Of a stretch of 36,125 bases of DNA, positions 16,904 through 24,469 are shown piece after piece. The position numbers and the translations under genes were made by a program. This stretch comes from Candidatus Poriferisocius aerobius (GTDB lineage Bacteria; Actinomycetota; Acidimicrobiia; Acidimicrobiales; Bin134): the NCBI GenBank assembly GCA_028278955.1, contig JAPYOC010000180.1, forward strand, positions 1 through 36,125. Direction: 5' to 3'. The number at the start of each line of letters is the position of its first letter. Position 1 is the stretch's first letter. Under the pieces are notes generated by a model. It saw only the letters and a program-made list of their open reading frames with translations. It had not been told where the DNA came from and did no database searches.

Positions 16904-16984
16904 ACTCTGATGGTAGCCAACTTGTTGCCGCCGCGTCCGGCAGGGGAAATGGGCCGGGCCGATGGCTTGGGGGCCGGACCGCGT

Positions 16985-17010
16985 TAGCATCAGGGGCGGT
17001 CAAGGGGAGG
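16985..17010 (+). promoter_or_regulatory. Candidate -10 element and ribosome site of the second STAS gene
   Basis: TAGCAT (16985-16990) fits TANNNT, and a strong Shine-Dalgarno GGGGAGG (17004-17010) stands 4 nt before the TTG at 17015. The ribosome site decides the unusual TTG start. No convincing -35 box was found. Confidence 0.5.
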
Positions 17011-17014
17011 CACT

Positions 17015-17371
17015 TTGCTCGAAATCGACGTCGAAAGCTCAGACACCCACACGGTGCTCCGCCCCCGGGGCGAGATCGACGCCTACACCGTGGCCCAATT
17101 TCGGGAGCGCATTGGCGATCTGGCCCTCGAACCCCGGCTGCTCATCGACCTTGGATCGGTTCCGTTCATGGACTCGGCCGGTTTGGGGGCGCTGATCGGG
17201 GGCATCCGACGGATCCGCGATTCCGACGGCGAGGTCGTCGTGGCCTGTGGCGAGGGGGCGCTGGCCCGACTGCTGCACACCACCGGCTTCGACCGAATCG
17301 TTCCGGTGGCAGAGACGCCCGAAGAAGCGCTGGCATCGCTGCTGGGCACCGACCCTGGCGAGGCGCAGTAA
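17015..17371 (+). CDS. Anti-sigma factor antagonist, STAS domain
   Basis: Second STAS protein of the window, 118 residues. Ser54 in FMDSAGLGAL (51-60) is the probable phosphorylation site, and RGEIDAYTV is the typical strand/helix start. The start is TTG, supported by GGGGAGG 4 nt upstream. It differs from the tad-linked STAS protein (DSAGLG versus DSTGLG) and has no kinase gene next to it. It is followed by the NfeD-like gene within 22 bp, so the two are probably co-transcribed. Role by family: reversible sequestration of an anti-sigma factor. Confidence 0.88.
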   Translation: MLEIDVESSDTHTVLRPRGEIDAYTVAQFRERIGDLALEPRLLIDLGSVPFMDSAGLGALIGGIRRIRDSDGEVVVACGEGALARLLHTTGFDRIVPVAETPEEALASLLGTDPGEAQ

Positions 17372-17393
17372 AAAGATGCGCGAAGAGGGGCAC

Positions 17394-18878
17394 ATGGGTC
17401 TCTCGAAACCCAGCAAAATGCCGAGCACGCGATGGCTCAGGTCGACTGGCCGCGCCGCCTCTGAGCCAAGAGCGCGGCCACCGCGGCGCAAGCTGATCGC
17501 CGCCGGCCTCCTCGGTGGGGCCGTCTTGGCCGCCGCCGGTGCCGGGGATGGGGCAGCGGGGCTCAGCGACTCCGATGGCGACGGCTTGGCGGTGGTGGTC
17601 GAGGTCACCGGTTTGCTGGATCCGGTCATGGCCGACCACATCGATGAATCGGTGGCCGGCGCCGCTAAGGCGGGAGCCACCCTTCTGGTGTTCAGAGTCG
17701 ACAGCAATCGTTCGGTGGTCTCCGATGGCCGCCTCGCCGAGTTGGCTGGCGCCATTGCCACCTCGGCGGTGCCCATCGCGGTCTGGGTCGGCCCGAACGG
17801 CGCCTCCCTCGAAGGCAAGGTGGCCCAGCTCTTCGCCGTGGCCGACGATGTGGGCATCGCCCCGGGCACCAGCGTGGGCGATCTTGGACCGCCCCTCGCC
17901 GCGCTGGCCGAGTTCCCCGTCGCTTGGGCAAACCAAGAGCTGATCCGAACCCAGAAGCTGGGTTGGAGACAGCTCATCTCCAGAGGGGTCATCGCCTGCG
18001 ACACCCTCGACATCAACGATTTGCGAGAACGCTACCGAGAGGCAGGCATTGCCTTCGATCCCCAAACCGTGCGAGTGCTTCCCGAAGAAGAACAGTGCGT
18101 GGCCCCGCTCATCGGCGATTACTTGGTCGACCTCAACCATCTCGGCTTCGCCTCCAGCGTGGTCGAGGTGGACGGACAGCCTCGCCTGGAGCCGGCCACC
18201 GGGGTGCAGTTCCGGGGCCTCTCGCTGGCCCATCAGCTGTTCCACACCGTGGCCAGCCCGCCTGTTGCCTACCTGTTGCTGTCCATCGGCATGGGCTTGC
18301 TGTTGTTCGAGTTCTTCACCGCGGGTATCGGGGTCGCCGGGGTGGTGGGCGCGCTGCTGTTCATACTGGCCGGCTACGGATTGTCGGTGCTGCCCCACAA
18401 CACCTGGGCACTGGTGCTGCTGGCCGCTTCAATGGTGGCGTTCGGCATCGACATCCAAACATCGGTTCCCCGCTTTTGGACCGGGGCCGGCATGATCATG
18501 TTCGGTGCGGGCACATGGTGGCTCTACGACGGAGTGTCCATGTCGTGGATCCCCATGGTGGTGATGACCGGGGCGGTGGCGGTGGCCATGTTCTCGGGGA
18601 TGCCTTCGATGGTGCGCACCCGCTTCTCTACACCCACCATCGGACGGGACTGGATGATCGGAGAGACGGGGGAGGTCGTAGAGAGCGTCTCTCCCGACGG
18701 GGTGGTGAGAATTCGGGGCGCCCTGTGGCGGGCGCGATCCAACCGGGCCACGCCAGTGGCCGCGGGCAATCCAGTCAAAGTGGTTGAGATAGACGGCCTG
18801 TGGCTGGAAGTGGAACCGATGGAGGGCGCCGCTCGCGACTACCGAGAGCCCCGGCGAAAAGACTCCCGACCGGCCTGA
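17394..18878 (+). CDS. NfeD-family membrane protein with degenerate ClpP-like protease domain
   Basis: A 494-residue protein in the long NfeD layout. An N-terminal hydrophobic helix (about 33-56) leads into a ClpP/crotonase-like domain (about 63-220), four to five membrane helices (about 280-410) and a C-terminal OB-fold-like NfeD domain (WMIGETGEVVE to the end). Active long NfeD proteases normally carry the catalytic serine in a P-x-G-A-x-A-A-S-A-G loop. Here that loop reads PNGASLEGK (about 134-142) with Gly where Ser is expected, so proteolysis is probably lost. The later IAPGTSVGDLGPP is preserved. The ATG at 17394 has GAGG upstream; an ATG at 17376 is possible. NfeD partners are usually SPFH/stomatin proteins; none is in the window. 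Confidence 0.82.
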   Translation: MGLSKPSKMPSTRWLRSTGRAASEPRARPPRRKLIAAGLLGGAVLAAAGAGDGAAGLSDSDGDGLAVVVEVTGLLDPVMADHIDESVAGAAKAGATLLVFRVDSNRSVVSDGRLAELAGAIATSAVPIAVWVGPNGASLEGKVAQLFAVADDVGIAPGTSVGDLGPPLAALAEFPVAWANQELIRTQKLGWRQLISRGVIACDTLDINDLRERYREAGIAFDPQTVRVLPEEEQCVAPLIGDYLVDLNHLGFASSVVEVDGQPRLEPATGVQFRGLSLAHQLFHTVASPPVAYLLLSIGMGLLLFEFFTAGIGVAGVVGALLFILAGYGLSVLPHNTWALVLLAASMVAFGIDIQTSVPRFWTGAGMIMFGAGTWWLYDGVSMSWIPMVVMTGAVAVAMFSGMPSMVRTRFSTPTIGRDWMIGETGEVVESVSPDGVVRIRGALWRARSNRATPVAAGNPVKVVEIDGLWLEVEPMEGAARDYREPRRKDSRPA

Positions 18879-18897
18879 AACCCGACCGGCCATCTGC

Positions 18898-18936
18898 GGC
18901 TGCGCCCAGGCGCTCTCCCCCGTCTTGTGCGCAGCC
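18898..18936. other. Inverted repeat upstream of whiB
   Basis: GGCTGCGC (18898-18905) and GCGCAGCC (18929-18936) are perfect reverse complements with a 23-nt loop. There is no T-run, so it is not a classical terminator. It lies between the NfeD stop and the whiB -10-like hexamer and could be a weak terminator or a regulator site. Confidence 0.4.
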
Positions 18937-18945
18937 AGCTTCGCC

Positions 18946-18951
18946 TATAAG
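18946..18951 (+). promoter_or_regulatory. Candidate -10 element for whiB
   Basis: TATAAG lies 25 nt before the whiB GTG. TTGTGC (18925-18930) is a possible -35 with a short 15-bp spacer that overlaps the inverted repeat. Suggestive only. Confidence 0.35.
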
Positions 18952-18976
18952 GTCCACACAAAGGGGGTAGCGGAGA

Positions 18977-19240
18977 GTGAGCGCCGTCACCAGTGAGAGA
19001 GCCTGGCAAGTAAAGGCAGCCTGTCGCGGGCCGCAAGCGGCGGTGTTCTTCCCCCCCCCGTCATTTGAGCGCAAAGAGGAGAAGCTAGAGCGGGAGAGCC
19101 GGGCCAAGGCCATCTGCGGCGAGTGCCGTGTGATCGACGAGTGCCGAGATTATGCCCTCGAGATTCGCGAGCAGCACGGAATCTGGGGAGGCCTCAACGA
19201 GCTGGAGCGCCGGAAAATCCTCAGCCAACGGCACAATTAG
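18977..19240 (+). CDS. WhiB-family iron-sulfur transcriptional regulator
   Basis: An 87-residue WhiB-like protein. The four cluster cysteines are Cys16, Cys47, Cys50 and Cys56 (C-x2-C-x5-C for the last three), and the beta-turn signature GIWGG is at 68-72, followed by basic residues (ERRK). These proteins bind a [4Fe-4S] cluster sensitive to NO or O2 and act with the primary sigma factor. The family is limited to Actinobacteria and their phages. Subfamily assignment is uncertain. The segment between Cys16 and Cys47 contains a run of nine C bases (19051-19059) coding for Phe-Pro-Pro-Pro. The GTG start is preceded closely by GGAG. The stop is 3 bp from the convergent selB stop. Confidence 0.93.
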   Translation: MSAVTSERAWQVKAACRGPQAAVFFPPPSFERKEEKLERESRAKAICGECRVIDECRDYALEIREQHGIWGGLNELERRKILSQRHN

Positions 19241-19243
19241 CCT

Positions 19244-20989
19244 TCACAGGCGCGGTCCGGCGATTCGCACATCGCCCCTTCGCCGGGTCATCCCATGGCC
19301 ATCTAGCCAAGCCAAGAGCGGCAACGCGTATTTGCGCGTGGTTTTCAAGCGCTCGCGCACCTCGGCCACGGTGACCCCGTCGGGCTGATCGGCCAGCATG
19401 TCGGCGAGCACCGAGCGGGCCGCCTCCAACGTCGTGGCCGCGAAGAACACGCCGTCTTGCTCCACAACCAACCCCCGCTTCACCAACTCCCGCACTTCAC
19501 TCCGGGCCACGCCCGCCGCTTCAGGGTCGGGGGGGGTGAACGGGGCTGCCTCCAAGGCCGCGGTGTACCGGTGGCTCTCATAAGGATCCGATTGCCCGAT
19601 GGGGCGCACTCGGCCTCCCTCAACCGCCACATCCTCGATGAGGCTCAATACCGCCCTGTCCCTGCTGTTGAGCCCGGCGGTGTCCAGCCCGAAGGGGCCG
19701 GCGGCGTCCACGGCGCTCCGCAGCCGGGTCCGGGCCTCCTCCAGCAGGGCCGGGCTCACCACCCACCGCCCGACATCGGGGGGCCGCCGCCGACCGGTCA
19801 AAAGCACCAGGCGGTCAGCTTCCACCCAGCCCCGTTCGGCCACCACCCTGTCGATTGACAAATCGGGCTTGGCCCGCGACGCGGGCAGCACCGGGTCGAC
19901 GTCGAGCACGGTTCCGCCTCCGATGGTCTCGGCTCGGCCGCTCTCCCGCAGCACGAAGCGGTCGCCGGGCAGCAGCGGCAGCCGGCGGGGGAGATGGAGC
20001 CGGACCGATCCAGTTTCGCCCGGCGACAGGGCCTCGAGCCCGAGGATGCGCATGCGGGCCGGCAACTCGCACGCTCCGACATACACCGCGTGCGCCCCTC
20101 GGCGGGACACGTCGTGGTCCAAGGCGCTCAACACGGTCAAAGAAGCGTCGAAGCGGTCGGTGAGGTGCCATTGCCCGGCCCGGACGAGCACATCGCCTCG
20201 GACAACCTGCTGGTGGGCGACACCCGAAAGGTTGACCGCGACCCGATTGCCCGGCCCGACCTTGGGACGCGGGGTGTGGTGGGTCTGCAAGCCCCGGATG
20301 CGGACCGCGACCCCTCGGGGCCACAGCTCCAATTCGTCTTCGACTCGGATCTGCCCGCCGCTCAACGTGCCGGTTGCCACCGTTCCGGCCCCCCGGGCGG
20401 CGAACACCCGGTCAACCCACAGCCTTGGGCGGCGCTGGTCGACAGCCGCGGGGGCCCGGTCCAACAACTCCTCCAACGCCGCTCGCAGGCCGTCGAGGCC
20501 CAACCCGTCCACCACGTCGGTCTCCACCACCGGCGCCGCGGCCAAGAACGTGCCCTCAACCCGCTCCTCGACCTCCAAACGGGCCAGCTCGGCGATGTCA
20601 GCGTCGCATGCTCCCACCTTGGTCAAGGCGATCAACCCGTGCGACACTCCCAGCAGTTCCAGGATGCGGAGGTGCTCCTCCGACTGAGGCATCCACCCCT
20701 CATTGGCCGCCACCGCGAACAAGCAGGCATCCACCGCCCCCACCCCGGCGAGCATGTTGCGGATGAACCTCTCGTGGCCGGGCACATCGATGATGGAGAC
20801 CGACCGGCCTGAGGGCAAAAGCACCGAGCCGAACCCCAGGTCGATGGTCAAGCCTCGGGCCTTTTCCTCGGCAAATCTGTCGGGGTCCACCCCGGTGAGC
20901 GCTTCCACCAGCGCGGACTTCCCGTGATCCACGTGGCCGGCAGTGGAGATGGTGATGCTCAACGCGCCACCCCGGCCCGCTCGACACAC
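19244..20989 (-). CDS. selB: Selenocysteine-specific translation elongation factor SelB
   Basis: GTPase that brings Sec-tRNA to the ribosome at UGA codons followed by a SECIS hairpin. The N-terminal G domain has GHVDHGKS (18-25), the switch segment with ARGLTIDLGFG and the G3 box DVPGHERF. EF-Tu-like beta-barrel domains follow with VFAARGAGTVATGTL. The C-terminal winged-helix region ends with RKYALPLLAWLD, the typical SelB ending. At 581 residues it is complete. The GTG at 20989 is 31 bp after selA; a TTG at 20962, giving LSITISTAGHVDHG, fits the family start better and may be the real one. Last gene of the mrp-fxsA-selA-selB run. Confidence 0.95.
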   Translation of the reverse strand: MCRAGRGGALSITISTAGHVDHGKSALVEALTGVDPDRFAEEKARGLTIDLGFGSVLLPSGRSVSIIDVPGHERFIRNMLAGVGAVDACLFAVAANEGWMPQSEEHLRILELLGVSHGLIALTKVGACDADIAELARLEVEERVEGTFLAAAPVVETDVVDGLGLDGLRAALEELLDRAPAAVDQRRPRLWVDRVFAARGAGTVATGTLSGGQIRVEDELELWPRGVAVRIRGLQTHHTPRPKVGPGNRVAVNLSGVAHQQVVRGDVLVRAGQWHLTDRFDASLTVLSALDHDVSRRGAHAVYVGACELPARMRILGLEALSPGETGSVRLHLPRRLPLLPGDRFVLRESGRAETIGGGTVLDVDPVLPASRAKPDLSIDRVVAERGWVEADRLVLLTGRRRPPDVGRWVVSPALLEEARTRLRSAVDAAGPFGLDTAGLNSRDRAVLSLIEDVAVEGGRVRPIGQSDPYESHRYTAALEAAPFTPPDPEAAGVARSEVRELVKRGLVVEQDGVFFAATTLEAARSVLADMLADQPDGVTVAEVRERLKTTRKYALPLLAWLDGHGMTRRRGDVRIAGPRL

Positions 20990-21020
20990 GCTCGGGACGT
21001 CTCCGGCGCCGTCGCGCTGG

Positions 21021-22304
21021 TCATGGAAGGCCCCTCAGGGCGGCGACCACATAACGGTCGTCGCCAGCCGCCACCGTCCTCAGGTCGAGCCACGTGCGGT
21101 TGTCGCCCACTCGGGCAATGACGGGGGGGGTGCCGGCCCGCAGGGCCGCGGTCCAGTCGCCAGCCACCACCACTCCGCACGAGCCGATCTCTGTGCCGGG
21201 AAGCGTGCCGCCGCCGGGCACCGAGGCCACCTCGGCCACCTCGCCGACCCCGGACTCGGCCACCACCGCGTGGGCCCGTCGCTCCAGCTCGTCCGCGGCC
21301 AGTGACGCCATCCGCCAGAATTCGATGGCCTGCCCGTCTCGCCGCAGATAGGCCAGCGCCACCTGCTGAAAAGCGCTCAGCACCAGGCTCCCCGGCCTCA
21401 TCGCCCGGGCCAGGGGATGCCGGGCGCATCTTCCCACCAGATCGGCCCGGCCGGCGATAACCCCTGCTTGGGGGCCGCCGAACAGCTTGTCGCCGGAGAA
21501 GGTCACCAGCGCCGCCCCCGCGGCCAGGGTTTGGCGGGCCGCGGGCTCTCCGGCCAACCATGCCGGCGGGCCGTCTTCCAGCCACGGGCAGGCGCTGTCC
21601 ACCAATCCCGATCCGATGTCGGCCACCACCGGGACGCTCAGCGATGCCATCTCGCCCACGGTGACATGCTCGGTGAAGCCCACGATCCGATAGTTGGACT
21701 GATGCACCTTGAGGGCCAGCACGATGTCGTTGGCCGGATCGTCGGCGACCGAGGTGAAATCGGCCAGACGAGTTCGGTTGGTGGTGCCCACTTCCACGAG
21801 CCGAGCCCCGGACTGCTCCATGACCTCCGGGACCCGGAATCCGCCGCCGATTTCCACCAGTTCCCCCCGCGACACTGCTACCCCGCGCCCGGCCGCCAGC
21901 GCGGCCAGCGCCAACAGCACGGCCGACGCCCCGTTGTTCACCACAATGGCGTCCTCGGCCTCGCACAGCCGGGCCACCAAAGCGGCAGCATGGCCGTGCC
22001 GGGAGCCGCGGCGGCCCGACGAGATATCCAGTTCCAGGTTGGTGTAGGCGGCATCGGCGGCGACCGCCAGCGGCGACCGCCCCAGGTTGGTGTGCAGCAG
22101 AACCCCAGTGGCGTTTATCACCGGCTGCAGCAGCGACCGGGCCGCGGCGCGGGCATGGCGCCGAGCCCGCTGGCCCACTTCTTCAGGACCGCCATCGGCG
22201 ATGGCCGCCCGGGCCGCGTCCACCAGCAGCGGATGGGGCAGCCCGGTGTCGGCCAGCGATCGGGCGAGAGCATCCACCGAAGGCGGTCTCACGGATCTGT
22301 CCAA
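21021..22304 (-). CDS. selA: L-seryl-tRNA(Sec) selenium transferase
   Basis: PLP enzyme that converts seryl-tRNA(Sec) to selenocysteyl-tRNA(Sec). Family phrases visible are INATGVLLHTNLGRSPL (65-81), EDAIVVNNGASAVLLAL, GGGFRVPEVM, VGTTNRTRLADF and the PLP lysine Lys274 in TFSGDKLFGGPQAG. Length 427 is slightly short of the usual 450-460, mostly at the N-terminus. The start is TTG at 22304 or GTG at 22292; neither has a clear Shine-Dalgarno. It begins 33 bp after fxsA. selD and selC, which it needs, are not in the window. Confidence 0.95.
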   Translation of the reverse strand: MDRSVRPPSVDALARSLADTGLPHPLLVDAARAAIADGGPEEVGQRARRHARAAARSLLQPVINATGVLLHTNLGRSPLAVAADAAYTNLELDISSGRRGSRHGHAAALVARLCEAEDAIVVNNGASAVLLALAALAAGRGVAVSRGELVEIGGGFRVPEVMEQSGARLVEVGTTNRTRLADFTSVADDPANDIVLALKVHQSNYRIVGFTEHVTVGEMASLSVPVVADIGSGLVDSACPWLEDGPPAWLAGEPAARQTLAAGAALVTFSGDKLFGGPQAGVIAGRADLVGRCARHPLARAMRPGSLVLSAFQQVALAYLRRDGQAIEFWRMASLAADELERRAHAVVAESGVGEVAEVASVPGGGTLPGTEIGSCGVVVAGDWTAALRAGTPPVIARVGDNRTWLDLRTVAAGDDRYVVAALRGLP

Positions 22305-22337
22305 ATGAGCGACAGAGCTCTCGTCATCTGCGGGCGA

Positions 22338-22766
22338 TCAATCGCCGTTGACCAGATCGGTGTCGTGGATGGTTCCCGGCTCCGCCTGCCCAGGGCCAAA
22401 ATAAGCCACGCGGTGGCGGAAACGGCGCATGGCCAGCGGTCGGATGGCCATGCGGGTGGGCGGGCACAACAACAGCAGGCCGACCGCGTCGGTGGCGAAC
22501 CCGGGGGTGAGCATGAGCGCCCCGGCCAAAAGCACCAAGGCGCCGTCCACCAATTCCTGCCCCGGCATCCGCCCCTCGGCCAACTTGTTGCGAACCCGCC
22601 ACAGCACGGCCAGCCCCTGGGCTTTCACCATCCACGCCCCGACGACGCTCACCAAGATCAACAGCCCGATGGTTTCCAGCGTGCCGATGCTTCTCGCTGT
22701 CTCCACGATCACATACAGCTCCACCAGCGGCACCGCGATAAACCCCAGAATCAGCCATACCAGCAC
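22338..22766 (-). CDS. fxsA: FxsA family membrane protein
   Basis: A 142-residue inner-membrane protein. Hydrophobic segments are at about 1-20, 30-48 and 75-98. The FxsA signatures are VPLVELYVIVETARSIG, GAWMVKAQGLAVL and LTPGFATDAVGLLLL. In E. coli the homologue relieves phage F exclusion when overproduced; the native role is unknown. The GTG start has AGGAG 9 nt upstream and lies 12 bp after mrp. A small perfect hairpin GGCGAT-CA-ATCGCC (22333-22346) covers the stop codon. Confidence 0.88.
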   Translation of the reverse strand: MLVWLILGFIAVPLVELYVIVETARSIGTLETIGLLILVSVVGAWMVKAQGLAVLWRVRNKLAEGRMPGQELVDGALVLLAGALMLTPGFATDAVGLLLLCPPTRMAIRPLAMRRFRHRVAYFGPGQAEPGTIHDTDLVNGD

Positions 22767-22778
22767 GGTCGGATACTC

Positions 22779-23969
22779 CTATTGAGCAGCGATGTCGAGT
22801 TTGGCGAGGGCTTGCTCGGCGGCCTCGAAAATCCGGGCAGTGCAACTCGCCATCTCCACCGGGGGGACTTCTTCCAGCAGCCGATCGGCGATAGAGCGGA
22901 ACGCCGCCGCCGCCGAACCGGGAGCTTCCCCGAGCACCACAGGATCCCCCTCGTCTCCGGCGGTGGCCACGGAACCGTCAATGGGCACCTGGCCCAGCAG
23001 GGACACGCCGAGCTCGTCGGCCAGTTCCTGCCCGCCCCCGCGGCCGAAAATCTCGTACGACGCACCGTCGGGGGTTGTGAACGCGCTCATGTTCTCGATC
23101 ACCCCGGCGATCCGGAGATAGTTGGAACGCCCCATCGAGGCGACTCGAGCGGCCACTTTCTGAGCGCTGCGGGCCGGGGTGGTGACCACCACCATCTCCG
23201 CTTGGGGAAGCATCTTGGCGATGCCCATCTGCACGTCGCCGGTTCCCGGCGGCATGTCGATCAGCAGGTAGTCCATCGGCCCCCAACGGACATCCTCCAA
23301 AAAATGCTGGACCGCCCGGTTCAACATGAGGCCCCGCCACATCAGCGCAGCTTCCTCCCGGTCGACCAGGAATCCCATCGACACTACTTCCAGAACGCCG
23401 TCGCCCACCGGCTTGCGGTTGGGAACGATCTTCTTCTCGTCCTCCGCGCCGGCCAGGCGACCCTCCACACCCAGCATTCGGGGCACCGAGTAGCCCCAGA
23501 TGTCGGCGTCCATGACCCCAACCCGCATTCCCCGACGAGCCAGCTCAGCGGCCAGGTTCACCGTTACCGACGACTTTCCCACCCCGCCCTTGCCCGATGC
23601 CACCATCACCACCTTGGTGGTGGGTGCAACTGCGGTGTCGGGGGCGTTCTGGGCCACGTTGAAGCGGGCCTTGGCCATCGCGGCGGCCTTTTGGTCTTGG
23701 GTCAACTCGCTCCAGTGGATCTTGACCTTCTCCACCCCCGGGAGGTCGCCGACCCGGCTGCGCACCTCACGCTGGATCTGGGCCCTCAGCGGGCATCCTG
23801 CGGTGGTGAGCGCCACGGTCACCTCGACAAGGCCGTCGGAGTTGACCACCGCGTCGCGGGCCATGCCCAGCTCAACGATGTCGGTGCCCAGCTCAGGGTC
23901 GATCACCCCGCGGAGCACGCCCATCACATCTTCAACCGTCGGCAGCGCTGCGGCTGCGCCATCGCTCAC
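22779..23969 (-). CDS. mrp: Mrp/ApbC-type P-loop Fe-S carrier protein
   Basis: A 396-residue protein with an N-terminal MIP18/DUF59 domain (VMGVLRGVIDPELGTDIVELG, about 15-35, and TTAGCPLR) and a MinD-like ATPase domain with the deviant Walker A GKGGVGKS (126-133). DADIWGYSVPRMLG and DMPPGTGDVQ follow. Such proteins carry [4Fe-4S] clusters to target enzymes. The CxxC pair present after ENMS in many homologues is missing (FTTPDGASYEIFG), as in other actinobacterial members as far as I recall. The GTG at 23969 is chosen because TAGCAT (23978-23983) ends 8 nt upstream and the upstream frame to 24134 is unconserved and overlaps erpA. It is divergent from erpA. Confidence 0.92.
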   Translation of the reverse strand: MSDGAAAALPTVEDVMGVLRGVIDPELGTDIVELGMARDAVVNSDGLVEVTVALTTAGCPLRAQIQREVRSRVGDLPGVEKVKIHWSELTQDQKAAAMAKARFNVAQNAPDTAVAPTTKVVMVASGKGGVGKSSVTVNLAAELARRGMRVGVMDADIWGYSVPRMLGVEGRLAGAEDEKKIVPNRKPVGDGVLEVVSMGFLVDREEAALMWRGLMLNRAVQHFLEDVRWGPMDYLLIDMPPGTGDVQMGIAKMLPQAEMVVVTTPARSAQKVAARVASMGRSNYLRIAGVIENMSAFTTPDGASYEIFGRGGGQELADELGVSLLGQVPIDGSVATAGDEGDPVVLGEAPGSAAAAFRSIADRLLEEVPPVEMASCTARIFEAAEQALAKLDIAAQ

Positions 23970-23977
23970 AGCCGTCC

Positions 23978-23983
23978 ATGCTA
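23978..23983 (-). promoter_or_regulatory. Candidate -10 element for mrp (leaderless)
   Basis: TAGCAT on the minus strand fits TANNNT and ends 8 nt before the mrp GTG, with no Shine-Dalgarno between. It supports the chosen start and an mrp-fxsA-selA-selB transcript. Confidence 0.4.
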
Positions 23984-24102
23984 CCGGCTGTGGGCGCGTG
24001 TCTCGACGGGAGGGGGAGTGCTGCGCCTGGGTTTTGGTGTGCTGGATCATGGAGCCGGGCGATAACATGGCACCGTTCGCAGCATTCAACAGGGAGAGCT
24101 TC

Positions 24103-24429
24103 GTGATTACCCTCACAGATGCCGCCACAGGCAAAGTCGGCGACCTAGTGCGCCAAGAGCAGGCCGACGACGAAGAGCTGGCCCTACGGGTGGCAGTACG
24201 CCCCGGCGGTTGCTCTGGTTTCAGCTACGAGATGTATTTCGACGCTGACATCGGCACCGAAGACCAAGAGGTGCTCTTCGGGGACGTCAAGGTGGTGGTC
24301 GACTCCTCAAGCGCTGCCCTGCTCGAAGGCGCCGTTCTTGACTACAAAGACGGATTGACCGATGCGGGGTTCTCCATCACCAATCCCAACGCTCAGCGCA
24401 CCTGCGGCTGCGGTCAGAGCTTCAGCTAA
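24103..24429 (+). CDS. erpA: A-type iron-sulfur carrier / insertion protein
   Basis: A 108-residue HesB/IscA/ErpA-family scaffold or carrier of Fe-S clusters. The three ligand cysteines are Cys37 in RPGGCSGFSY, Cys101 and Cys103 in TCGCGQSFS, the classical C-x63-C-x-C pattern. The GTG at 24103 is preferred because GGGAG stands about 8 nt upstream and the protein then begins with the family-typical ITLTDAA; an ATG at 24067 would add 12 residues. It is divergent from mrp, another Fe-S carrier, and 40 bp upstream of the 2x[2Fe-2S] fusion gene, so a shared Fe-S role is likely. Confidence 0.92.
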   Translation: MITLTDAATGKVGDLVRQEQADDEELALRVAVRPGGCSGFSYEMYFDADIGTEDQEVLFGDVKVVVDSSSAALLEGAVLDYKDGLTDAGFSITNPNAQRTCGCGQSFS

Positions 24430-24469
24430 GCACTTCGCCGCTCGTGGCGGCCTGCGCCGGGCGGCCCCA

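Noticed and set aside
22333-22346. Hairpin GGCGAT-CA-ATCGCC over the fxsA stop as a terminator
   Set aside because: Only six pairs with a two-base loop and no T-run; the selA gene starts 33 bp further, so termination here is unlikely.
21417-24065. 882-codon open frame on the plus strand
   Set aside because: It runs antisense through selA, fxsA and mrp, shows no domain and has shadow-type composition rich in His/Gln/Gly.
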